Notes under the pieces: generated by a model
What the model was told of the DNA's origin: nothing
The model's input: only the letters and a program-made list of their open reading frames with translations
Databases searched by the model: none
Position numbers and translations under genes: made by a program
DNA from: Rhynchosporium graminicola
Lineage: Eukaryota; Ascomycota; Leotiomycetes; Helotiales; Ploettnerulaceae
Length of the DNA stretch: 64,000 bases
Direction of reading: 5' to 3'
Assembly (NCBI GenBank): GCA_900074885.1
Contig: FJUW01000033.1
Location: 697,041-761,040, forward strand
In this document: positions 1 to 11,144 of the stretch, in pieces
Layout of the letters: each line of letters begins with the position of its first letter
Position numbering within the stretch: the first letter of the stretch is position 1

Positions 1-58
1 TCACTGCAGATTGGTCGTAGTATTTCTTCGCATTATCTCCTCATTTTCCACCTTGACC

Positions 59-409
59 TCATAATTCCTTGCTTCTGACAATGTCTGGCCAACCATCTTC
101 CTCGTCTAAACCATCGTGGATCATGAAGGCCCAGCTCATGAAGATCCCCACAGCCATACATATAGCACCTAAGAAATCCCCGCGAGGTACTGGATCGGAA
201 GGACGTATAGCCCCGACGCATAGCCAATCATATCCGATCCTGTGGGCATCGTTATTAAGTTCCCGGATGCGTTCAATCTTCTTCTCGGTTTTTGGAATGC
301 GTCCGTGGATCCGAGGCTTGTTCAGGGACTTTGAGACCCGCCCGGTCAGGAATTTATTGACGAGCTGAGGGCGAGATTTCCTTCTCAAAATCAACACTTT
401 GCCTAACAA
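59..409 (-). pseudogene. Small hypothetical membrane-protein fragment (probable 3' exon)
   Basis: A 116-codon open frame lies between two stops. It has no ATG near its beginning (the first codon would be TTG), so it is either a terminal exon whose upstream exon I cannot place or a truncated copy. It has a basic N-terminal half, a conserved-looking GAIRPSDPVPRGD block, then a hydrophobic stretch of about 20 residues consistent with one membrane segment, and an acidic tail. The family is not recognised. The plus-strand sequence immediately beyond its 5' edge encodes the same GAIRP-DPVARGD block in inverted orientation (see next feature), which makes coding origin likely although intactness is doubtful. 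Confidence 0.4.
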
Positions 410-731
410 CTACCTCTGTGGAGCCATACGGCCATGAGATCCAGTAGCCCGAGGAGACAGTCTAGGTGCACTACTTGTGGGTGTCGGCCTTTTGAGCTGC
501 GCCTTTTACGGAGACATGCTCGAACGGAAGCGCGAGTTGGTGAGGCAAGCAAGGGATAGTTGGGATATGCAGAACATTGCTGCTGTCCAAAAGCAACCTT
601 GCAGTAGCTAGGGCGAAGAGGTGATACGGGAATATAGAAGCATCAAAGACGGGGAGATTTTGGAACCGACGAAATGGGCGTGGGTCTTACACAGAGCTCA
701 TGATCTCGAGAACAAGAAGAAACTTCGTTGA
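397..731 (+). pseudogene. Broken inverted paralogue of the 59-409 fragment
   Basis: Reading plus-strand in frame from about 403, the translation NNYLCGAIRP*DPVARGD matches the minus-strand neighbour's GYDWLCVGAIRPSDPVPRGD, with one in-frame TGA where the neighbour has Ser. A hydrophobic segment follows, then a charged region, a second in-frame TAG (near 609), and a further 40 codons ending in TGA at 731. The similarity is visible in DNA as well as protein. Two in-frame stops mark it as decayed. The head-to-head inverted layout suggests an inverted duplication whose inner ends lie near 400. The function of the family is unknown to me. Confidence 0.5.
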
Positions 732-1250
732 GTAATTTCGAAAGGCACACGCATATAGTCTCTGAGGGTAGGCTTATGCAATAGATCTAGTGAATGAATT
801 CGCCTGGCCCAAGCCTACTTTACCTCAGTAAAGCAAGAGTGAGAACTCATCAGACTTCGTTCTGTCCTCCGTCTATTCTAAACTATGCGAGCCATAGAGA
901 TTTCCATATCATTCCCGTACAATCTAGCGTATTTCATAAGCCCCGGCCAAGATTTCTTCATGCCACAGCAAATTCTGCATGCAGTATTCCTTTGGCTACA
1001 AGACTATAGCGGCAATCTTAAATCCTTCCAATCCTACAGAGAGCAAATATTTCATTTCTCCCGTAAGTTTTCCAGTGACTCCCATGCTCCAACGCAGCTT
1101 CATCTCCTATTTCTCCCTGGAACGGAAGAGCCTACCATTGGTCTCTTCTCGCAAGGTTTTGGTTACTGAGAGAGAGAGACACACGTCGATTATCTCCCCC
1201 AGTATATCTCGGCATGATATTTTATCCAAACAGGAAAGGAGGAGGTTAAC
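732..1250. other. No recognisable gene
   Basis: Several short ATG-initiated frames occur (for example at 885, 94 codons), but none shows a family motif, intron signals or coding-like composition that I could defend. Confidence 0.4.
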
Positions 1251-1490
1251 TATAAGTCGAGCGTTCTTTGGTCTTCTGCTAAGATAAGCCAAAGACTAAA
1301 TGAACCAGGATTTGAAGTGGCAGCCATAAGTCGAGCGTTTTTCTGGTCCTCTACTGTCCTCCTTACGATAGCCTTGAGACTGAGTAAAACAGGAGTCGAC
1401 GCACCAGCTATGTGTCGAGCGGTTTTCATTTTTTAGTCTTCTGCTGCCCTCCTTGGGTTAGACCAGACATAGACTGAGTGAAACTACGGT
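1251..1490. repeat. Three diverged tandem copies of a 73-84 bp unit
   Basis: Copies begin near 1251, 1325 and 1408. Each starts with a version of ATAAGTCGAGCG, continues with a T-rich run and TCTTCTGCT or TCCTCTACTG, and contains an AGACTGAGTGAA-like block near its end. The copies are clearly related but diverged, so this is an old tandem duplication. It has no coding potential. Confidence 0.6.
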
Positions 1491-1720
1491 TAATTGCTGA
1501 CTCTACGACATGGGCGTTAAACGGGAGTGGGAGAAGCTTTAAAGATACGAGCTGCTTGACATATATTTTGGCCATCGTTGAACATGGACCTTTGATATAT
1601 GGATATATGGACTTTCTGGATTAAAACCCTATTTTCCTTGTCTATCTTCAGCATATTTTACAATATCACTGGTTCACTTCATATCCCGACAAGCTCAAAA
1701 GCTGATGACCTGCAAACTGA

Positions 1721-2372
1721 TTAAATGCTTGAGATACCTTACATACAGGGTTTATCACATGTAAAATCGCCCCCCAGTGAATGAAGCACTCCCGGAACGC
1801 TACGATATCGTAAAAATAGGTTTTACAGTAGGTAAACTTGTATGTTAAATATTTTCGGATTTTATGAATACTCTACCCCTACTGGAAACCTTTCCTGCTA
1901 TCAGACCACTTTTTTCAGCTCTAAGTCCCTCCAGTATTACTGGCAAATAAATACCGAGAGAAAGGAGACGAAAAGAAGACTAAAGAGTATAAGGGATAGC
2001 AAAAGTGTAGAAAGTACGGCAAGAGAGCTCTTCTAGGAGAGAGAAATCACAGCTCTGGAGCCTATAAGGGAGAGCCAGCTTAGATATTCCCACTTATAAC
2101 ACGCTAGGAATCTTTTCTATAGTTAATATAACTTCATTTGTCACTCTACTTATCAAAAGAAATATCTAAATAGCTGTTTTTTCAACTTGGCATATTCCGT
2201 ATTTCTAACAAAGAATCATTAGGGATTCGAAAATCCGATGACATTCATTACGCACATTTACCCACTATAAAACCTGGTTTAACGATGTGTCGGTATTGCG
2301 GGATTACCCTCTAGGTGGGGAGCGATTTCAGACATGACAAACCCTGTATGTAAGGTATTTTCAAACATTTAA
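1721..2372. mobile_element. MITE-like unit with 55-bp terminal inverted repeats
   Basis: The left end (1721-1775) and the reverse complement of the right end (2317-2372) share TTAAATG.TTGA, ATACCTTACATACAGGGTTT and a downstream AAATCGC.CCCC block, about 85% identical by eye. The 540 bp between them has no transposase. A further pair of direct repeats, about 32 bp, lies just outside (1685-1717 and 2384-2416; both contain GCTGATGA/GCCGATGA and CTGCAAA). This fits a non-autonomous DNA transposon, but the target duplication is unclear because of the outer direct repeats. Confidence 0.5.
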
Positions 2373-2416
2373 TCCTCATCATGCCCCAACGAGCTTGAAA
2401 GCCGATGATCTGCAAA

Positions 2417-3102
2417 ATCCCATCAGATCAAATCGAGGAACAAATATCGTCATCAACGCCTTATAGAAATAAGAGCCTGTTCCCGACTAACTCCGAACAA
2501 AAAGGCCTCCCAACCTTTTCCTCTCTATGGGATTTGCATTTCGCGATGAGAGCAATCCCGCTTTACGATATTATTCGCAGACCAAACAAGCTAGGACGCA
2601 GAAAATTAGCAACAGACCCCTTCTTGCAGGTAAGATTGAGAGATAAGCAGAAGATCAAGAAAATATGAGAATGATACTACCCTATTCTTCAGAAGCGTCT
2701 TTATCGCCTGAGATATAATTTATCTGAATTTGATTTGGAATTGTTGAAATATTATTCTGCTCCTATGTGTCCCGAATTTAATGTGCGGATAATATCGTAA
2801 ACCGCGAGGCAGCTCAAAAGTTGCGGCCGAGTACTAAGCGGGTATTGAGCAAATCCCGCGTTGTCTGCTTACTATGGGGGGAAAAAGCAGAGCCCGCAAT
2901 GAATGTTACAATATCTATATAGTGCACTCGATCCGAACTCACAATACCCTCATCAAATATTACGACTTGCAAATCATTTTTGTTGACTATTCGCTGAGCT
3001 CAAAACTTACCCAACTCTCAAGATTCCAAGTTCCAATTTCGAAATCTCGCCTTGGGCTCTCGCTAAACCTCCTCCAACCAAAACAAAACACAACACAACA
3101 CC
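2417..3102. other. Intergenic; leader of the small gene at 3103
   Basis: No convincing gene. The last 60 bases before 3103 are C/A-rich (AACAAAACACAACACAACACC), typical of a fungal 5' leader directly before a start codon. Confidence 0.4.
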
Positions 3103-3420
3103 ATGTCGTCCCCACGAACACGCATCTTCACTTCCCTAGCACGGATGCAACACCTTAGACAAATACCAAAAAGGCAATACAGCAATTCCTCATTCCAAGC
3201 TCTGCCTAGGAAAATCGTAGAGGGTGCAAAAGGAGATTGGTCGATGCAAGGGAAGAGGATTGTGACTGGTTTGCAACTGTGAGTTTATCGATCCAGTGGG
3301 ATTGCATTAAACTGGAGGTGATTTGAATATATGATTGCTGACTTGATGGCGTGGTGTAGATATGTACCGTTGGTTGCTTGTCTGATGTTTTGGCCTTATG
3401 CGGTGGCTCCTATAATATAA
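3103..3420 (+). CDS. Small presumed mitochondrial protein, 78 aa, one intron
   Basis: The model joins 3103-3278 and 3360-3420. The intron (3279-3359, 81 bp) has donor GTGAGT, a perfect CTGAC branch site at about 3338 and acceptor GTAG. It splits a Leu codon, and the downstream exon stays open to TAA. The ATG lies in an excellent A-rich leader. The protein starts with an Arg/Ser-rich, acid-free N-terminus (MSSPRTRIFTSLARMQHL) that looks like a mitochondrial presequence and ends with a hydrophobic segment (YVPLVACLMFWPYAVAPII) able to span a membrane. This layout resembles small inner-membrane subunits or assembly factors of respiratory complexes, but I do not recognise the family. The presequence and membrane topology are inference from composition. 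Confidence 0.65.
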
Positions 3421-3802
3421 GTGATGGGGGAGTCTAGAGGTTCCTTTATGTTTCAACTTGGCCTTTCCCTCAAACCTTATGAATAGGGTCTTTGCTAACT
3501 TCCTCGTTACCTAGGCAGGAGGTCCAGATGAATATGTGAGTGTGGTTTGAAAATGGAGAGGAAGAGAAGGGACAGGATGGAAATGCAGTGAGCGAGGTTT
3601 TAGTTGTTTTGATTGAAGTGGGATAGGATGTCACAGTGCTGCAGACACGCCGCATGTGCGAAAGCTTCATATGTATATATCGTGGTCATGTAAATATTGA
3701 TAAGATCAGATCAAGGATTCAAACTTGAGTAACTTGACTATAAATCGCGTGACCAGAAAATCTGAACTCCAATGCCATGCGAAAGAAAGCAGAAACGTCA
3801 GC
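3421..3802. other. Intergenic, no gene seen
   Basis: This is the 3' flank of the small gene and the 3' flank of the P450 remnant. No feature was recognised. Confidence 0.5.
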
Positions 3803-5105
3803 CTAATGAATTCTAATCATATATTTCGCCTCCCAATCGAAATGGTCGCTTTCATGGGCGGTGAATCGACCCAGCAAGATACGAATTCGGCGGCCTCGTT
3901 TCATAGGCTGGACTTCGTAATTAAGTATGATACGCGCCAGTAACAACTTCATGTCCGTGGTGGCGAAAAAGCGCCCAGGACACGCATGTCTCCCATGCCC
4001 AAAATTCAAAAACGTATTACTCGTCGTTACGATCACGAGATTCTTCGCCTCCAAAACTTTCGTCAGATGCTCTTTACTCAACGCTCCATTCTCCGCCGAT
4101 GATTTCGCAGCCCCGGCTCTGGCCCGAGAAAAGCGAAAGGCATCGTATGTCTTGGCGTTCTCGTGATAGTAGTCGTCGTGGTGGATGGAGAAAGGCACTG
4201 TACCGATGCGCGTTCCCTATGGAAGATGCAGACCATTTTCCATGGTGATGCCTTTGGGATCAACTACGACGCGCTCCCCGCCGTGGCAGGCGAATTGTGA
4301 TATCCCAAGGCTCTCTCGAACTGCACTGTCGGTTTTGATAAGTTTGGCTACGGCTGCTTTATCCCATTTCCCGCCATGCTCCGCCAACACGCACTCGATA
4401 TCGTCTCGGATCTCCTGAAAATCTTCTGCAGCTATAGGGGACGAGTATGTTCGTTGCTGTGAAACTAGAGGCGTGATTCGCAGCGAAATTGAGAACCATT
4501 AACCTCTGCACTATTTTTTCTGGTGTGCGCTCCGTAAGATCAGGATGATCCGCAACTTCCTTGATATACCAGCCCGTATAGTCATTCCATGCAACCTTAT
4601 CTCCGCCGGCTTTTGCGGACTCCAGCTGCGACAACCGCCCTCGTTTTAATGGGAAGAGATGTTCGGATGCTTTGTTCAGTTGTCACCTGTTTGGAAGAAG
4701 CGGAATCAATGCGAAGAACGGCTTGAAGATTGCTGGGATCATTTGAATCAGAGCTGCTGAAATTGTTATATCGTGGGCAAATGCCCCTGTGTCTTTCAAA
4801 TACTCTTCATTCCGGCCTGTGAAAAGCTAGCCTCCTTGCTTCTGATATGGTGCAGAGAACTACTTATACACAGCGATATGCCGACGAAGACCCTATTCGA
4901 TGTCCTAGATACAATTACCATCATCGTAGGCAACAACGCCACATCCGTATCTGTTCCTCATATTGCTTTGACTCCGAGGCTCAACTCATCTTCGATATCT
5001 GGGAGATCAAGGATCCGAGATTTCTTGTCAGGTCTTTCTCGATGGTAATTTCGTGTACTGGATTTTTACCAGCGACAAGTCGAGAAGGGTTACGTCTGCC
5101 TGCAA
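3803..5105 (-). pseudogene. Cytochrome P450 monooxygenase, decayed
   Basis: Pieces of one fungal P450 read in order on the minus strand but in changing frames: NPSRLVAGKNP and LTRNLGSLI (about 5100-5020), DELSLGVKAI then a stop, SRTSNRVFVGISLC (about 4890), RNEEYLKDTGAFAHD (about 4780), an in-frame TGA after LPNR (about 4680), an I-helix-like AANHASSFTATN (about 4470), a frameshift near 4440, AAEDFQEIRDDIE, an in-frame TAG after NGLHLP (about 4220), and finally the heme-binding loop FGHGRHACPGRFFA with its Cys ligand (about 4000). The ExxR motif reads ESLG, so the invariant Arg is lost. No N-terminal membrane anchor is found upstream. The motif set (SNRVFVG, heme loop style) resembles fungal ent-kaurene-oxidase-like P450s. 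Several independent stops, frameshifts and a lost catalytic-core residue make function very unlikely. Confidence 0.85.
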
Positions 5106-5804
5106 CACTTCGCGTTGCGTCCCTCAATGCTTAGAAGCATGCCAGGCCGGGAGGTCATCACTACCGTGGCGCATCGAATGGTCGTCTGAATGGAAAAATG
5201 CATACGTATCGGTGTGACAATGTCAATTACCGTTGCACATCAAATAATTGGACCAATAGGTAGCCAAGTATTAGAAAATGCGAATACGGCGAACTATGTA
5301 AGATTGCGTATATAATTCAAGCAATCTCTGAAGCGACTTGAATGATTCGTTCATGAATGCGAGTACTGCGAATGGAGCTTCTTTTAGATCTACTGCTGTG
5401 TTTCCTCTGAGCTGAGGGATTCAATGGGCGTGCTGAGCTTTATGAAACATGATGTCGGGCTGGTTAGGAAGCGGGTCCTGGGTAGAGAAGTCGTTTGGTC
5501 CGGTCCTGTCTTGGGACCTAGAAGCCGTCTGGAATTGGACTAATAAGTAAGTCCTCCACACAAATTACAGAGTGTACGATTAAGTAGAACCTTCAGAGTC
5601 GGTCCTCTGTTTCTCCGTGGGTCTGAAATGACAGGGCTGACATCAAGGGGTCAATTCTAGACCAAAACCGCGGCAAACCTACTGTGCACAGGTTCAGACC
5701 CACGGAGGAACCGAGTAGAGGTCAGCTTTGCCCTGGGCATTGAATTTTGGATTCTGATGCTGGGTGCTGAAGCTTCACGTATGCTATGCTAGCCCATCTG
5801 ATAG
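5106..5804. other. Intergenic with one hairpin-capable inverted repeat
   Basis: No gene seen. A perfect 15-bp inverted repeat (CTCCGTGGGTCTGAA at 5613-5627, its complement at 5693-5707) encloses about 65 bp, with partial similarity extending outward on both arms. Confidence 0.5.
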
Positions 5805-6104
5805 AAATACGTGACGACTTATAAAAACGTGACGACCTAGTGATATATGAAGACCTGATAATACGTGACGACCTGGAGACACGTGATATCCTTCAAAATA
5901 CGTGACGAACTTTAAAGTACGTGACGAACTTCAAAATACGTGACGACCTTCAAAATACGTGACGAACTTCAAATACGTGACGAACTTCAAAATACGTGAC
6001 GACCTAATAATACGTGACGACCCTAAAGACGTGACGACCTTGAAATACGTGACGACCCTAAAGACGTGACGACCTTGAAATACGTGACGACCTGGAAATA
6101 CGTA
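5805..6104. repeat. Minisatellite, about 16 units of AATACGTGACGACCTTCA type
   Basis: Units of 16-19 bp follow each other directly. Nearly all keep ACGTGACGA and vary only after it (CCTTCAA, ACTTCAA, CCTAATA, CCCTAAAG, CCTTGAA). One longer unit near 5830-5860 and one with ACGTGATAT are degenerate. The conserved core contains TGACG and overlapping ACGTGAC, which resembles bZIP (CRE/ATF) half-sites; binding is inference. Both strands translate into repetitive peptides, but there is no sign of a gene. Confidence 0.85.
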
Positions 6105-8540
6105 AATAGCACGCATAGCCTTCTGTGATTAGATGATTAGACACTGTACGGAGTAGTGAATTGATAAAAAAGCTAAATATACGGAGAAATTGTCCTGCAG
6201 TCCTGAAATCCCGAAAAAATTGATCTTCCACCAACGTAAGATCTGCGAACCAAATGATAATCCAAGGCAGCAAAGAACCTCAGTTTCGAGCTTTCAATAG
6301 CAGAGCTAGTAAAGTCCTAGCTAGTTTTCTTGCATTGTATACTGTATGCAGCTTATCAGCCCCAGTCTTTGGAGGGAAAACGGGAAATAGATCTGATTGC
6401 AAAAGCATTCAAGTAAAGATCAGCTCAACTTAAGATGCGGCCTATAGACCCAAATATTCAATATCGCCATCTGCTGATGCTTCGGCACCTCAAAAGTCTT
6501 ACCACTTACTCTCTTCTCACGACTAATAACCAGATCCTCTCTTCTAACCATGAGGATCATGATCCGCGATTCGGGTGGTGGGTCAGAAAGGACATCAGAG
6601 TCAGTACATTCACAGGCGACACATTGGAATTTAACTATCCATCACCTTTGCAAATCCCAGCTAGCGCAGTCCGTAGGCAAATTTCTCTCCGTCGAAGATC
6701 TGTGTTGGATTGTCGTTAGTGTCCAACTGGGCTGTTATCTGAAGCTCTGGAGAACCTTCTTCCAATTAATTTACTAGGGTTTCTATCAGGATGTCGTGAT
6801 TATTATCTCTTCAAAAATCATGAATGCGAACTGAGATAGATCGGTGATGATGAAGAGAAAGAGCAAAGAAGAACATACCACTTCCCAGGCTCAATTAGTT
6901 GCTAAACTCGCTAACGATGTCCCTCTTCCTTCAGCAACGAATGGAAAATCTCCCTGAGCTCCTCCCTAAACACTAACAAGAAAAATGTTATCGCTAAACC
7001 GGTACCAGAGATCGTCAAGCTCGCAGACCATTTCACGGAAGCCGTTTCTTCAACTATTCAACTAGAAGAGGCTTCGAGGGAACCTGTGCTGCTTCCTTCT
7101 CGAGTAACGGGGATCCGGGCTTTGAGGAGGCTGGAAGAGACGTCGGTTGCGTGATTGGATTGGAAGTTAAGGAAGGTGCATGGTGGGAGCGAAGAGGGTG
7201 AATTGGCAAGAGGGGAGTTGTAGCGAGTGGGTATTGGTAGGCGTTGAACGCTTGGAAGGGAAGAAGATGTAGTCGACCAGTTTGGATGAGGTATGCGGTA
7301 GTTGCTGTTCTTGCCTTTCTACAGTGCTGTAGGAAATCAAATTTTGGCATGAGGCCTAGTTGGGTTGAGTATGGAATTGAGGGAAAAGGAGGAGGGTGCC
7401 GCAAGGTTTTGAACTGAGTACTATGACAACATACACTTGCAAGCTCTGTGGTGCGCGGTCAACTGTCAGCTTCATCGTGTGAGATGGCATGCAGGAGTAC
7501 ATACGGCCGCACATTTGAAGCCAGTGCCCAATGTCAAGATCTTTCTGAGCCAAAATGAGAGAAGAACTTGAGATTTTACTTACAAAACATCTGCCAGCCT
7601 CCTCACCAAGCAATGATTGTTCTGGAGATGGCAGACATAGATTCCTGAAAGCAAACACTCTCGCTGAGGAGATCAATCCAAGCTGTGTGGAAACACGTCA
7701 GTGTAGCCATCAGAAGATGTAAGTGTGAATGACACTCCACTCAGTTGTACGCTGGATCCACTGCAGTGTACATTTGAAGGAAACAGTAGGTTATTTCGTC
7801 TAAAAAATGTGTCCTGAACCTCGAGAAAAGTTTGATGTAAGTCCATGATAGAATCTGTTCGAGGGTACTTCTTCGACAAATCTCAGAGTCGCGGCTTTTG
7901 TATTCAATGTCCTCTAGTCGATGACTCGTGGGATCATGGATGATCATGCCGACCAATGATGGCATGGCATGAAATAGGACCGTTTTGAAGTGAAAATGTA
8001 GTGGCATCGAACAAAAGCAGAGAGCAATTCCCGTTCATGTGAAGACAAGCGACGGATCGACTTGAAATGGCAGAACAAGAGTCGGGACACATGGACACAT
8101 GTAGAGGTAATGGATGCATTGATGAGTCGTTGACTCTCATTCCTCATCTGGCAGTTCAGAAGACTACCAGGGAATGGTAGTAATCGAGATATAGTTTTGC
8201 CAGAGGGATCGACCCTAGGTGAGGTCGCAGGTATCTTCTCATGTGGATCATGAGATATTATCGCGTGGTGTTAACCATGCTTAGAAACATAGGCAACGCA
8301 GGCCTGTTCATTAACCATGAGACAAAGCGCTAGTAATTAAAAGCCATGTTGTGCTCTTGAAGTTGAGACATAACACCAGCACACGTGACTCTAACAGTCA
8401 GCCCTAAAGTTGGTGTAAGCATTACGAACCCGGTGCTGCCTCTCATCATCGTCTGCTCAATCTCCAGTGCCATTGACATTATTCTAAGATTGCATGAACT
8501 GAAAGTACACATATATGGAGGTTGAAACTAAATAGACGGG
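6105..8540. other. Gene-poor; one possible frameshifted coding remnant near 6847-7154
   Basis: Between 6847 and 7154 (plus), a frame starting with two consecutive ATGs (MMKRKSKEEHTTSQAQ) stops at TGA 6954, and the next frame continues in similar style (NVIAKPVPEIVKLADHF, then IRALRRLEETSVA) to a TGA. A 1-base shift would join them into about 100 residues. I do not recognise the protein and cannot exclude chance. The rest of this stretch shows no coding signal. Confidence 0.25.
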
Positions 8541-9260
8541 AAGTCACGATTGGAAAAGCTTCACAGGAAGCTTTTCTCAGATACCTAGTACCTACTGGTA
8601 AGGTAGCTAGCTAGCTGCTCTACTCGGTTTCTCCAGAAGTCTGATTCTACACGGTCTAACACCTTGGCTTGCAAGTGGGTTCTGGCCAATAGAATAGACT
8701 AAATCTCGAGCGAAATTCTAGAATTAACATATCTGTCGATGCGGTAATTACACTTAGACAGTTTTTACCTTGATTTCGCGGCGTAATAGTCGGTCCATTT
8801 CGAGCTTGCCTAGGCGCCTGGAGCCTTCAATATACGATTGGCCGAGAGTACGTCCTTGGAATACTTGGTACAGGGGAAAAATAATGTAAAAGTCTAGGCC
8901 GTGCACTCTAGAAGCTTTATAGCTATTTTCCCTAGTGAACTATGTAGCATTGCTTTATTATTGGGTAGCTCTCTATGTAATGACGCACTTTTTTAGGAAG
9001 TTGTAGAATAACGCACAGACTCTACTTTGCACATTATTTACCACCTGTACTAAGTATAATGAGAAATGTTCAGATTAGGAGGGAATAAGCACCAGAAAGA
9101 GAAGGGCGAGCAAGTCACCGCGATTAGAGAGATTGCAAAAGCTCTCCCTTGTAATAATCTCCTCTCCTCCTCCTCCATAGCCCCGGTAGGTTCCAACCTC
9201 TAGAGAAACCGAGTAGACGGGAAGTCACGATTCAAAAAGCTTCACAGGTAGGTAGGTAAC
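8541..9260. repeat. Paired direct and inverted repeats, possible transposon remnant
   Basis: TAGACGGGAAGTCACGATT followed by AAAAGCTTCACAGG occurs at 8532-8567 and again at 9212-9248 in the same orientation. CTACTCGGTTTCTCCAGA at 8620-8637 recurs as its near-perfect complement at 9199-9216. The enclosed 0.6 kb has no gene. The mixture of direct and inverted copies suggests remnants of one repeat family inserted twice. Confidence 0.4.
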
Positions 9261-11144
9261 CTTACGTAAAATACGAAGTACCTCAGTACCTAGCTGCTCT
9301 AGCGACCTTTTTCCTTCGCTCCGCTCCAGAGCTGTCTGTCTAGACCGGCTGTGGAGGCTAGCATCGTATCGAATCTTACGATCTCATCTTAAAACATAAC
9401 CTTAAAGAGCACCAGGGAGGTATGTATTCGCGTTGTGAAACGTGTTGTTAGGTTTTATGGCGGCTGATTGCTTGTCATCCCTGGACTTTCTTGGAACTGT
9501 GTTTTGCGTGCCTTCAAGGGCATAATCTCTTGCTGATTTAGTAGACGCGATACGCGTACGTGACACGTGGAGGGATAGGTAACCAGAAGAGATCAGAATG
9601 TGAGGCTTTTCGTAGAATCGCATGTTATCAAACTGATTAGTACTAGCAAGCACTATTTTCCTGTTTTCGACGTTTTACCTCGTGTTACTCCTACATTCAA
9701 CTGCCAATAATCAAGGCGCTTCGTATCTATCATGCCTATTGTGGTCTGATATTTCTACGTCCGAAGTTTAAATCCTTCATTGTCTAAGTTGAGGTATATA
9801 AAATGATGTTTTGGAAACGTCAAGGCAAGGGGAACCATCGGCCCTTTATGGCTAGAGAAGTAGGGAGGCAGGTCTCCCTCACGCGACTTGCACGTGTCAA
9901 CTACCTTTCTATTGAGAGATGTAGGTAATAATTTAGCCGCAGTAAAGGCACAGAATACCTGCTGGTACTTTCCGGCAATTCTCCGTAAGTAGATTTAGAT
10001 AATCATGTCGCAATGCTCCTCTTTTGGACCATTTGTGTCCCCAATCTCTATCGTAGTTGGTTGTCATCTCCGACGAGGAAGTGGCCCTGTCATAAAGAGG
10101 GTGGCCGCATAAAATGCTTACAATTACTTTGTAATCTGAGCTGGAGGAAAGTAACGGTTACTGCCCGGTTGCTGCAAACTTGTTCTGCTGCGAAAAGGAT
10201 TGACTTCTGCGTTTTAATTTGGTTAAGGAGCCAATGGAATCCATGATCAGATCGATGTGGATCTGAAGGTTTCCATCGAACTGGTGGGAAAAGTTAATTG
10301 AGCGTGGCATCCCAGCTTCGAAGAGAGTGTTTTCATCTGATTTGAAAGTGCCGCGACTTCAGTGTCCTTTTGACAACAAATCGAGTTGCGCTTTTTCTTC
10401 GGTGTCGAAAACCCTGACGGCTTCATCTGGTCTCATGTGACTGACGGACCCCCAAGAAAATGGAAGCCAAGATCTCGATCCATACATTCGATCATACTGC
10501 AGTGAGAACCCCACGAGCGGGAACGTCGGCGGGCCCGACGCGCTAGGCTCTCCGTGCTTTCGCACAGGATTAAGGGACCTCTGTGACCCTTGACCAATAG
10601 AATCATAGTCTGTCCTTGGTTGACACACTTGACAGGCGGAGATGCCATGTGAGGGCCCATGGCTTATCCTGGCCTATCCTGACCCTCTTGGCCTATCCAT
10701 GCATTATTCGTCCAATTGCCGCGATCAAAGCCCTGCCTGCATGTGCATATTTTAGTACTTATGCCTCGGTCGGGGGACTTGCAGGGATACCATATCAGTG
10801 ATCAAGCTTAGCCCTAGCTCGGTTTGTCCTAGCTGACCCACCCGCCAATGTCAGCACTCACTCCACTTCGTAGAGAGTTCCGGTCGGCGTTCTTGTTCAA
10901 ACCTTCTGGCGCGACTGGACTGGAAGTACAAGTAGTGGATTCGAGTGGCCTGTAAGTAGCGAAGGGGAGGTCACCCTATCTAGTCCTTTTCGCCCTTCTT
11001 TATATCTTATGTCCTGACAGTGTCTAACCGTTTCGCTCTTTGATATTCCTTTTGCTCGCACACGACGGCAACGACAGCGACGGCGGCATTGTTCAAATAT
11101 ATCCTCGACTCCCGCCCTGTCTTATACTGACGATATCACCGAGC
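9261..11144. other. Intergenic and promoter of the permease
   Basis: No gene seen. Three CCTATCC boxes occur close together at about 10671-10700 (GGATAGG on the minus strand), a GATA-core cluster upstream of a nitrogen-compound permease. The context (G before GATA) is not the classical HGATAR, so regulation by an AreA-type factor is only a possibility. Confidence 0.35.

Noticed and set aside
5931..6273. Minus-strand open frames with repeated GRHVF/VVTYF peptides
   Set aside because: They are translations of the ACGTGACG minisatellite, with no upstream promoter or conserved extension.
10359..10660. Overlapping minus-strand frames upstream of the permease
   Set aside because: They have non-ATG starts, two frames compete over the same DNA, and the region is the permease promoter.
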